Notes under the pieces: generated by a model
The model's database searches: none
What the model was told of the DNA's origin: nothing
What the model saw: only the letters and a program-made list of their open reading frames with translations
Shown here: piece after piece, positions 31,352 to 36,160 of the stretch
Layout: every line of letters begins with the position of its first letter
How positions within the stretch are numbered: the first letter of the stretch is position 1
Source: a virus
DNA: 36,160 nt
Direction: 5' to 3' (one strand)
IMG/VR virus record: IMGVR_UViG_3300020477_000072
Span: 1-36,160 of that record
Program-made: the position numbers and the translations under genes

Positions 31352-31583
31352 TTATCCTCCTCTCCTTATTACAATCATCACAATAGACACTAGCTGTTTC
31401 ATTACATATAAAATAATCTAATGTTTTTTCTTTGCAATCATCACACTCGATCATTTGACAATCAGCACATTGATAACCATCATAAATTCCATTATCAGCA
31501 GGAATACGATTAACAAATCTTCCTGATCCAAAGGAAGTATCTTTTAAACATTCAACACATTTATTGCCTATATCTTTACTCAT
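31326..31583 (-). CDS. Double zinc-ribbon protein, 85 aa
   Basis: Nine cysteines form four CxxC pairs (9-12, 39-42, 47-50, 68-71) plus Cys60: KCVECLKD, QCADCQMIECDDCKEK and YCDDCNKER. This fits two zinc-binding modules in a compact fold, as in small phage regulators or nucleic-acid-binding proteins. It overlaps the downstream gene by 26 bases. No exact family recognised. Confidence 0.65.
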   Translation of the reverse strand: MSKDIGNKCVECLKDTSFGSGRFVNRIPADNGIYDGYQCADCQMIECDDCKEKTLDYFICNETASVYCDDCNKERRINDTIRFRI

Positions 31584-31585
31584 AA

Positions 31586-31912
31586 TTATACATTACCCTT
31601 TCTTCTTGATGCCTCTAGTGTTCTCCATACTTCTATTCTCATTACTGCACTAAGTCTTTTGTTTCTTAATATGCCTACTTTAGTTTCTAAATCACATAAT
31701 TTTTTATTGTAATTCTTAAACTCATCTGTACTAAAAAATTTTTCTTGTGCTTTAGATACTGGTATGTCTGCATTGGTTATACTAATATACTTTCCTTTAA
31801 TATGTTTAAGGTCGTGTACTTCTTTAGATAATTTTGCAGTAAGTTCAGCATATTCAACATCAGTTTCTGCTATGTATTGAAGATCATTCTCCAATTTCTT
31901 TTGGTCTATCAT
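31586..31912 (-). CDS. Hypothetical coiled-coil protein, 108 aa
   Basis: An AAAGGAGGAAAT site precedes the ATG. The product has two helical regions with heptad character (ELTAKLSKEVHDLKHIKG and KKLCDLETKVGILRNKRL) around a loop, and a basic end. No family recognised. It lies two bases upstream of the zinc-ribbon gene in the same operon. Confidence 0.62.
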   Translation of the reverse strand: MIDQKKLENDLQYIAETDVEYAELTAKLSKEVHDLKHIKGKYISITNADIPVSKAQEKFFSTDEFKNYNKKLCDLETKVGILRNKRLSAVMRIEVWRTLEASRRKGNV

Positions 31913-32075
31913 ATTTCCTCCTTTCTAATTTGTATTCTCGTTTGTTCTTTGCTTTTGTTTCTGTTGTGAGATAACACCATTCATCGAAGTAAGGATTGTT
32001 TGGTCCACAACTCCAACCCTTACTCCGACTTAATCTATTCAATGCGTGTATTCTCTTGTCGATCCAACTGTCCAT
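31884..32075 (-). CDS. Hypothetical basic 63-aa protein
   Basis: ATG 32075 is chosen because AAGGA lies eight bases upstream; ATG 32084 adds three residues. The product (DSWIDKRIHALNRLSRSKGW, then a CGPNNPYFDEWCYLT segment) ends in a strongly basic helix (KAKNKREYKLERRKYDR). It overlaps both neighbours. Possible nucleic-acid binding; no family recognised. Confidence 0.55.
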   Translation of the reverse strand: MDSWIDKRIHALNRLSRSKGWSCGPNNPYFDEWCYLTTETKAKNKREYKLERRKYDRPKEIGE

Positions 32076-32373
32076 TTGTACCATCCTTTTCTACTACCTT
32101 AACTTCAATGAATCCATTGGCTCTTGCAGTATCAATTACATTCTTAGGATTGTGTCCAAAGTAATCACATAATCTAATGAAGTTCCAAAGAGATACATCA
32201 TTACTATTCTTTTCATACTTTTGAATCTGCTGAAAAGTAACTCCAAGATGTTCTCCTAAATTTGTTTGAGTACATCTTTTGTTGTGAGTAGATTTATCAT
32301 CTCTTGATAACTTCATCCACATTCCAACATTAGAAAAGAACTTATGTCTTTTTTCTTTATCGTGTTGATCCAT
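32035..32373 (-). CDS. XRE-family transcriptional regulator
   Basis: The 112-aa product has a Cro/CI-type helix-turn-helix at residues about 33-73: RCTQTNLGEHLGVTFQQIQK with YEKNSNDVS and LWNFIRLCDYFG. A GGGAGGAG site precedes the ATG. It is a candidate for the protein that reads the operator-like repeats near 35581-35628 or the inverted repeats in the minus-strand gaps. No peptidase or dimerisation domain beyond a short tail is seen. Confidence 0.75.
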   Translation of the reverse strand: MDQHDKEKRHKFFSNVGMWMKLSRDDKSTHNKRCTQTNLGEHLGVTFQQIQKYEKNSNDVSLWNFIRLCDYFGHNPKNVIDTARANGFIEVKVVEKDGTNGQLDRQENTRIE

Positions 32374-32374
32374 T

Positions 32375-32815
32375 TTATTCTCCTCCCTCTAATACTATTT
32401 CTTGATTCTTATCATCATACATTTTTAAGGTATTAGTCTTAATAGTATAATGTCCATTGTCAGAATTATCTCCATCATTTGAATTTTTACCTAGATAAAT
32501 GCTATGAGATATATCTGTATTGTGTATAATAGGTTTGTTTATATCAGATGATCCATCTGTTTTTTCAAAACCTGTACACTCTCTTAACTGTTTGTGTTGT
32601 CTAAGTTCTCCAATGAATTGAACCATTATATTTCTTGATTCCATTCTACTTGTTGGATCACTTACTCTTCCTTTTTCTTTTTTTATTCTTGCATTGAAAT
32701 CTTTTATCCAATGCAAAGCAACTTGTGGAAACCACACGCCTCCCCAATGATGAAATAAAACTGGACTTTCATCTCCATCCTTATCTTTAAAAGATATACT
32801 TACTCTATCGCCCAT
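32375..32815 (-). CDS. Hypothetical 146-aa protein, GDR-HWGG family pattern
   Basis: The product begins GDRVSISFKDKDGDESPVLF then HHWGGVWFPQVALHW, a pattern (GDR-x-x-I-F then HWGG) shared by small proteins found in phages, bacteria and archaea with unknown role. The C-terminal half is polar and Asn/Asp-rich. A strong AAGGAGGAAAG site precedes the ATG, and a 245-base structured non-coding gap lies upstream, so this may be the first gene of its own transcript. Confidence 0.6.
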   Translation of the reverse strand: MGDRVSISFKDKDGDESPVLFHHWGGVWFPQVALHWIKDFNARIKKEKGRVSDPTSRMESRNIMVQFIGELRQHKQLRECTGFEKTDGSSDINKPIIHNTDISHSIYLGKNSNDGDNSDNGHYTIKTNTLKMYDDKNQEIVLEGGE

Positions 32816-33060
32816 CTTTCCTCCTTACTTTACGCACCAAGCGAATCACAATGACTCGCTTGATGCCACGCATATAGTGTTCTACTAATTTATTAAAGAT
32901 ATGTAATCCCTCATAAGAGTACATCCTCATATCTATTTGTATGGTATAGTAGATTAAACCATAACAAATTCTTTGCGGTGTAGTAACTCTCGCTACTACA
33001 CCTATCTATTGGTGGATGACAGGTTACAATTATGTCTAGACTACCACCAAATAGAATTCA
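32816..33060 (-). other. Non-coding gap with three inverted repeats
   Basis: I find no gene here. Three stem-loops are visible: CAAGCGA 32838-32844 with TCGCTTG 32856-32862 (plus an inner TCA/TGA); GGTGTAGTA 32977-32985 with TACTACACC 32994-33002; and TTGGTGG 33009-33015 with CCACCAA 33044-33050. The gap separates the ArdC gene from the next minus-strand gene, so it may hold a terminator, a promoter, a structured RNA or an origin. No clear sigma70 promoter is seen. Confidence 0.6.
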
Positions 33061-33963
33061 TTAAGCTACTTTCTCCTCAGTTATTGGTTGCAAACTTTCG
33101 CAATACTTAACTGCTTTACTTGCTAATGTTGATGCTCTTATGATTGCATCTTCATTATCTTCTAAACATTTAATCCAACTATTAAGATATTGTGCGTGAT
33201 CTTCTCTTGGATTAGAAGTTATGTTTAGATTCGTAGCCATAAAACAACTTCCTAATTCTGCTACTAACTCTTCAAATGCATACTCCATCTTAGCAAACTT
33301 GGTTGATAGATTTCGTTTGCATCTTGACTCGTGTCCTGTCCAATGAGTTAGTTCGTGCAACAAAGTACAATAATAATTTTCTGTTGCAGTACTATTCTGT
33401 GTATTAATAAATGATTGTTTAATAGGCATACATATTGCATCTGTTGTTGGATTGTAGTATGCCATCGCCTCTCCTGTTTCGAATATATTTGCTTTAGTAT
33501 TCTTTACAAATTGCTCGGCTTTAACTATATCATTTACTTTATTCTCAAACTTATCAAAGTATTCAAACTTCTTAGTATCTCCAATGACATCCTCAATATT
33601 CCATACATCAAATGCAGTATAAAAATTAAATTTTCTTTTTGCTTTTGATCCATCTCTTAACTCAACTTCTTTTTCAAATGGTTGAGGTCTAATAAGTTTA
33701 ATGCTCTTACCTTTAGGTACTTTGCATCCGTGCTTTGCCCATTGTCTATAAGTTCCCCAAACTTTACGAGTATAATGTTTATCTTTCTTAATGAATGCTA
33801 ATGATAACCATAAAGTATTTAACCCTGTGTAATGATAACCCTCACAAGATATGTATCTTCTATTAGCGAATGGCTTGGTCCAACTTGTACCATCTGCTTT
33901 AGCTTTCTTCATCAAGTCTAATAATATTCCTGTTATGTTTTCAAATATATCTTTTACTTTCAT
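33061..33963 (-). CDS. ArdC-like antirestriction protein
   Basis: The 300-aa product has the two ArdC domains. Residues 1 to about 125 form the single-strand DNA-binding domain, with WTKPFANRRYISCEGYHYTG, NTLWLSLA, VWGTYRQW and KVPKGKSI. The C-terminal zincin-like metallopeptidase domain has H203-E-L-T-H207 (LLHELTHWTGH) and a downstream EELVAELG helix supplying a third ligand. ArdC proteins of plasmids protect incoming DNA from restriction. Here it sits early in the minus operon, with its GGAG site inside the preceding mini-gene and an ATGA overlap. Confidence 0.87.
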   Translation of the reverse strand: MKVKDIFENITGILLDLMKKAKADGTSWTKPFANRRYISCEGYHYTGLNTLWLSLAFIKKDKHYTRKVWGTYRQWAKHGCKVPKGKSIKLIRPQPFEKEVELRDGSKAKRKFNFYTAFDVWNIEDVIGDTKKFEYFDKFENKVNDIVKAEQFVKNTKANIFETGEAMAYYNPTTDAICMPIKQSFINTQNSTATENYYCTLLHELTHWTGHESRCKRNLSTKFAKMEYAFEELVAELGSCFMATNLNITSNPREDHAQYLNSWIKCLEDNEDAIIRASTLASKAVKYCESLQPITEEKVA

Positions 33964-34043
33964 ATCTTACTCCATACTATTATGAATCCAATGAAGTAGA
34001 TTAATAATGTAAACCATAACTCATCTATTAATTGTGCCTCCAT
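33960..34043 (-). CDS. 27-residue membrane mini-protein
   Basis: This tiny frame starts at ATG 34043, overlaps the preceding stop (TAATG), has GGAGG seven bases before the start, and ends in an ATGA overlap with ArdC. The product is an acidic start followed by one hydrophobic span (LWFTLLIYFIGFIIVW) and a basic end. The tight coupling and ribosome site argue that it is translated. Function unknown; it may be a membrane micro-protein or simply a coupling leader. Confidence 0.6.
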   Translation of the reverse strand: MEAQLIDELWFTLLIYFIGFIIVWSKI

Positions 34044-34213
34044 TATTTTACCTCCATTTCTTTTGTTAATATTAATGGTTCTTCTATTGTTTCTGTAAGG
34101 TAATCATCTACTGGTCCACTAACACTATCAGGTAATTTTGTAATTGTTTTAATAAACCAAGTATTATTAGGTCGTAATATTGTACATACTATTGCCCAAT
34201 CTATTACTTTCAT
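34043..34213 (-). CDS. Hypothetical 56-aa protein
   Basis: ATG 34213 is chosen because GGAGG lies just upstream and the ATG overlaps the previous stop (ATGA). The product starts KVIDWAIVCTILRPNNTWFI and ends EEPLILTKEMEVK. Its last codons ATG GAG GTA contain the ribosome site of the next mini-gene. No family recognised. Confidence 0.6.
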   Translation of the reverse strand: MKVIDWAIVCTILRPNNTWFIKTITKLPDSVSGPVDDYLTETIEEPLILTKEMEVK

Positions 34214-34470
34214 AATACCTCCATTTGTTTCTTTATTGCTAAGCATTCTTTATGTGCTTTATGATAAGCATCTTTCCAGTATTGATAGTCTTCTGTTATA
34301 TGAAACTTATCATCCTTATATGTTTTAAGAATTACAAAGATACTTGCTCGTAATCCCTCCCAATATGTAAGCTGAGTATTGAAAACAATCATCTCTTGTT
34401 CTAAATCATAGACAGATTTCTCATCTATTGCATCAGCTACTGCATCTGTTTCAGGAAATATATTAGTCAT
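34210..34470 (-). CDS. Hypothetical helical 86-aa protein
   Basis: An AGGAGGAAGT site precedes the ATG. The product has an acidic start and long helices (SVYDLEQEMIVFNTQLTYWE, then a KDAYHKAHKECLAIKKQMEVL end). The final MEV codons again carry GGAGG for the next gene. No family recognised; position in the early operon suggests a host-takeover or regulatory role only by context. Confidence 0.6.
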   Translation of the reverse strand: MTNIFPETDAVADAIDEKSVYDLEQEMIVFNTQLTYWEGLRASIFVILKTYKDDKFHITEDYQYWKDAYHKAHKECLAIKKQMEVL

Positions 34471-34672
34471 ACTTCCTCCTATATTCTAATTGATTTCCAA
34501 ATTGATTCAGTTTTTTAACGACAAGATTCAATCGAGTTTTCTTGTCTGTTATTAATGAATCAATCTCAGCTATTGTTGTTTCTCTTGATACAATAACACC
34601 AAATTCTTTGGCTATTGCTTTCTTTAAAGCATACAGATCGTAATGCTTAGCTTTACCTTTATACATAATCAT
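34463..34672 (-). CDS. Hypothetical 69-aa protein
   Basis: A GGGAGGACAAGAG site precedes ATG 34672. The product is basic and helical (YDLYALKKAIAKEFGVIVSR, then TIAEIDSLITDKKTRL). It overlaps the next gene by 8 bases and lies downstream of the structured gap at 34673-34828. No family recognised. Confidence 0.6.
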   Translation of the reverse strand: MIMYKGKAKHYDLYALKKAIAKEFGVIVSRETTIAEIDSLITDKKTRLNLVVKKLNQFGNQLEYRRKYD

Positions 34673-34713
34673 ACTCTTGTCCTCCCTAGTTGTATTGTTA
34701 TACTTTTGTTCTA

Positions 34714-34809
34714 CCTAAGTCAAGTATGACTTTAACCAAAGTTTCGCTTTAGTATCATACTTGATTTAAGTTCCTCATCTAAGCGATCAGATAATCCAAT
34801 CGCTTAGAT
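34714..34809. repeat. Cluster of inverted repeats in a minus-strand gap
   Basis: ATCTAAGCGAT 34777-34787 pairs perfectly with ATCGCTTAGAT 34799-34809 (11-base loop). Next to it, TCAAGTATGA 34720-34729 pairs with TCATACTTGA 34755-34764, extendable to 16 pairs (34714-34729 with 34755-34770) with two mismatches, and ACTTT/AAAGT pair in its loop. The 156-base gap has no gene. The stems lack a following T run on the minus strand, so a simple terminator is unlikely; operator, origin or structured leader RNA are possible. Confidence 0.7.
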
Positions 34810-34828
34810 TGTTGTAATTATGCAACAC

Positions 34829-35293
34829 TTATGCGATAACTACTCTTTTTCTTGCTTGTTGCAAAATTACAACAGCATCTTTATATGCCTGTGATTGATC
34901 TTTTACTGGCATATTATATACAGGCATCTTGAAATTAGAGCCATAAGTCTGATTAAATCTAGACTTATAAAGTTCCTCTAATGTTCTTTGAAGATTTTGA
35001 TAGAAAGGTAATTGTACTTCAATCACTTTCTTTAAATCTTCTTGAAGACTTTGCATCTTCTCATCATTCTGAACATCTTTATTCTGTTCATACTGACGAG
35101 TTGCATAATCAAGATTATCAGTTAGTTTTGCTTTAAACTCTACTGATTGTTTCTGCATACTCTTCGTGATACCTATCATCTTTGATAAAAAACCTTTATC
35201 TAAAGTATAAGCACCATCTTTTGTTTTATCCGAAACACCTAGATCAATCATTGTATCTAGTATTTCAGTTACTGGTTTTACTATGTTTGTCAT
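34829..35293 (-). CDS. Hypothetical 154-aa protein, first gene of minus operon
   Basis: The start has the strongest ribosome site seen (AGGAGG with TAGAAA before ATG), typical of the most highly made early protein. The product is helical with long Gln/Lys/Glu-rich stretches (LSKMIGITKSMQKQSVEFKA, then MQSLQEDLKKVIEVQLPFYQ) and a C-terminal domain PVYNMPVKDQSQAYKDAVVI. No family recognised. Being first after the divergent control region, it could be an early host-interaction or replication protein. Confidence 0.68.
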   Translation of the reverse strand: MTNIVKPVTEILDTMIDLGVSDKTKDGAYTLDKGFLSKMIGITKSMQKQSVEFKAKLTDNLDYATRQYEQNKDVQNDEKMQSLQEDLKKVIEVQLPFYQNLQRTLEELYKSRFNQTYGSNFKMPVYNMPVKDQSQAYKDAVVILQQARKRVVIA

Positions 35294-35350
35294 TTTCTAC
35301 CTCCTATGGTTGATTTATTAAACAAACGCCAACCTGCTTTGACGATTCAA

Positions 35351-35445
35351 CAAATCAAATTGCACCGAGGAACGAGGGTAACAGTTAAATTGGGGGTTAC
35401 CTCGAGTTTAGGGGGAGCCAATTTAATTGTTGCAATTATGATTTG
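35351..35445. repeat. Nested inverted repeats (candidate origin)
   Basis: The outer arms CAAATCAAATTGCA 35351-35364 and TGCAATT-A-TGATTTG 35431-35445 pair over 14 positions with one bulged A. Inside, TTAAATTGG 35385-35393 pairs perfectly with CCAATTTAA 35418-35426; an alternative inner stem joins CGAGGGTAAC 35373-35382 and GTTACCTCG 35396-35404 with one bulge. The core also has two G runs. Such layered dyads between divergent transcription units are typical of phage origins or multi-site operators. Confidence 0.65.
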
Positions 35446-35556
35446 TAATCGGCTAGGTTAGGCGTGAAGTTTAATTCAACCATAGAAGAGGTATTGAACA
35501 AACATCTAGTAAAGCGACTGAAATACGATACTATATGTTGTCTGTGTTTCGGTGGC

Positions 35557-35585
35557 TTGACACAAAAGATGGATGCGTCTATACT
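35557..35585 (+). promoter_or_regulatory. Sigma70-type promoter for terS and late genes
   Basis: TTGACA at 35557-35562 and TATACT at 35580-35585 are 17 bases apart, a perfect -35 and a 5-of-6 -10 box with ideal spacing. Transcription would begin near 35592, about 35 bases before the terS ATG. As no phage RNA polymerase gene is present, late genes are expected to use host polymerase, which this site allows. Confidence 0.85.
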
Positions 35586-35628
35586 CTAATAAACTAACTT
35601 CTTAGAGGTATAGTTATACTTAGAGTAT
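35581..35628. promoter_or_regulatory. Operator-like repeats over the terS promoter
   Basis: ATACTCTAA at 35581-35589, overlapping the -10 box, is repeated as a perfect inverted copy TTAGAGTAT at 35620-35628, and a near copy TTAGAGGTAT lies at 35602-35611. The sites bracket the transcription start and the start codon, so a bound repressor could block initiation. Candidate readers are the XRE protein (32035), the initiator with an XRE domain (30493) and the LexA-like protein (27983). Confidence 0.6.
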
Positions 35629-36031
35629 GCAGAATAAAAGATTAGCACTAACTGATAATATGAATACCAAGAGAGTACAACTAACAGGTAAAGCAAAGCT
35701 GTTAGTAGATACGCTGGTATCTTCAGGTTGTACCATCACAGAAGCATCAAAACTCGCAGGTTACAAGGGTAATTCTGCTCGTGTGAGTGCATCAAGGATG
35801 CTACGAAAACCTGAAGTACAGCAGTATATGGCTCAAGAGATACAGCGATCTCTTGGTATTCATTCTGCTAAAGCATCAGCGAAACTTCTGACGCTTTCTC
35901 AGGGTGCTAGATCCGAGTATGTACAGCTTGAAGCTAGTAAGGACATACTCGACAGGGCTGGATTCAAAGCACCTGAGAAACACCAACACTTAGTCGGTGG
36001 AGATTTTCACATTAACATCGACTTGTCTTAG
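35627..36031 (+). CDS. terS: Terminase small subunit (putative)
   Basis: The 134-aa product has an N-terminal helix-turn-helix (TGKAKLLVDTLVSSGCTITE, then ASKLAGYKGNSARVSASRML) followed by RKPEVQQYMAQEIQRSLG and an end LDRAGFKAPEKHQHL. The AGY-x-x-x-x-ARV-x-ASRML-x-PEV pattern is characteristic of small terminases. It binds the packaging site and delivers DNA to TerL. Across the terminal repeat it is the next gene upstream of the terL operon, as expected for a closed genome. ATG 35660 is an alternative start. Confidence 0.82.
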   Translation: MQNKRLALTDNMNTKRVQLTGKAKLLVDTLVSSGCTITEASKLAGYKGNSARVSASRMLRKPEVQQYMAQEIQRSLGIHSAKASAKLLTLSQGARSEYVQLEASKDILDRAGFKAPEKHQHLVGGDFHINIDLS

Positions 36032-36050
36032 AAAATCTCAGCGTCTATCG

Positions 36051-36079
36051 GTTTTTAACTCTAGGGTGGGGTTAAAAAC
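36051..36079. repeat. Inverted repeat at the repeat boundary
   Basis: GTTTTTAAC 36051-36059 and GTTAAAAAC 36071-36079 are perfect 9-base arms around an 11-base G-rich loop, starting two bases outside the terminal repeat. The left copy keeps only seven pairs (TTTTAAC 1-7 with GTTAAAA 19-25). It could end terS transcription or mark the packaging/replication end. Confidence 0.6.
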
Positions 36080-36160
36080 TCGTGAATGTTACAGCGAGGT
36101 GGGGTTATACACGCAATATAGTTCTTTAACATTCGTTCTACTTATGTTATCAACTTATCG
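36053..36160. repeat. Right copy of 108-bp terminal direct repeat
   Basis: This is the second copy of bases 1-108, differing at two positions. It begins 21 bases after the terS stop. Joining the two copies closes the genome and restores a terS to terL gene order. See the left copy for internal GGTGGGGTTA repeats (here 36065-36074 and 36098-36107). Confidence 0.9.

Larger units (their letters stand above)
35294..35626. promoter_or_regulatory. Divergent intergenic control region, 333 bases
   Basis: No gene is seen. The region separates the minus-strand early genes from the plus-strand terS-to-tail genes. It holds the ribosome site of the 154-aa gene at its left end, nested inverted repeats at 35351-35445, a near-consensus plus-strand promoter at 35557-35585 and operator-like repeats to 35628. 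I do not find an equally good minus-strand promoter. Confidence 0.7.

Noticed and set aside
1-36160. tRNA genes, CRISPR arrays, insertion sequences, integrase and attachment sites
   Set aside because: None recognised on either strand; no cloverleaf, spaced repeat array, transposase or recombinase motif was seen.
1-36160. Phage-type RNA polymerase promoters (T7-like conserved 20-mers)
   Set aside because: No repeated promoter-like sequence found before operons, and no phage RNA polymerase gene is present.

Overview
The window reads as one essentially complete genome of a small, short-tailed (T7-type virion) bacteriophage, about 36 kb, low in GC (roughly one third by eye). A 108-base direct repeat at both ends (1-108 and 36053-36160, two mismatches) means the contig is either a linear genome with direct terminal repeats or a circular/permuted genome cut open between the small and large terminase genes. 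The gene content and base composition resemble podoviruses of low-GC marine alphaproteobacteria (pelagiphage-like), but the host cannot be proved from sequence alone. I see no integrase, transposase, tRNA, CRISPR array, RNA polymerase, DNA polymerase, primase or helicase gene.

Layout, plus strand. Small terminase (35627-36031, behind a near-consensus sigma70 promoter) runs across the repeat into several tiny ORFs and the large terminase (911-2416). Head genes follow: portal, a calcineurin-like phosphoesterase, a DUF3310 protein, a Bbp19-like protein, scaffold, a T7 gp13-like protein, major capsid protein and a small putative decoration protein, closed by a hairpin terminator at about 8274. 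The tail and DNA-ejection genes come next: gp11-, gp12-, gp14-, gp15- and gp16-like proteins and a T7-type fibre-anchor protein. A receptor-binding module (19.8-22.6 kb) contains three tandem paralogous fibre/tip genes. Two adjacent 2-oxoglutarate/Fe(II) oxygenases, a Cys-rich mini-protein and a lysis region (paralogous membrane-anchored coiled-coil proteins, a lipoprotein, T4-type lysozyme, holin-like protein) end this half at 26602.

Layout, minus strand (35293 down to 26599). This is the presumed early region: many small unknown genes, an ArdC-type antirestriction protein, two zinc-ribbon proteins, XRE- and LexA-type DNA-binding proteins, an O-like replication initiator overlapping a second replication gene, and a recombination set (YqaJ exonuclease, Rad52/ERF-like annealing protein, SSB, Hjc-like nuclease). 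With no polymerase of its own, the phage probably loads the host replisome through the O-like protein and processes its DNA by recombination. Most minus genes have strong AGGAGG sites and overlap or abut, so they form one or two operons. Three non-coding patches (32816-33060, 34673-34828, 35294-35626) are rich in inverted repeats and are candidates for origin and control elements.

The most striking genome-wide signal is sequence avoidance. By eye I find no GCAGC/GCTGC, GGCC, CCGG or ACGT anywhere, and the first codon of Ala-Ala pairs is GCG (rarely GCC) although single alanines use GCA/GCT. CATG, GCGC and CGCG occur only between about 19.8 and 23.2 kb, which marks the fibre/oxygenase module as a probable recent import. 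An ArdC antirestriction gene sits in the same genome. All counts were made by eye and need a computed check.
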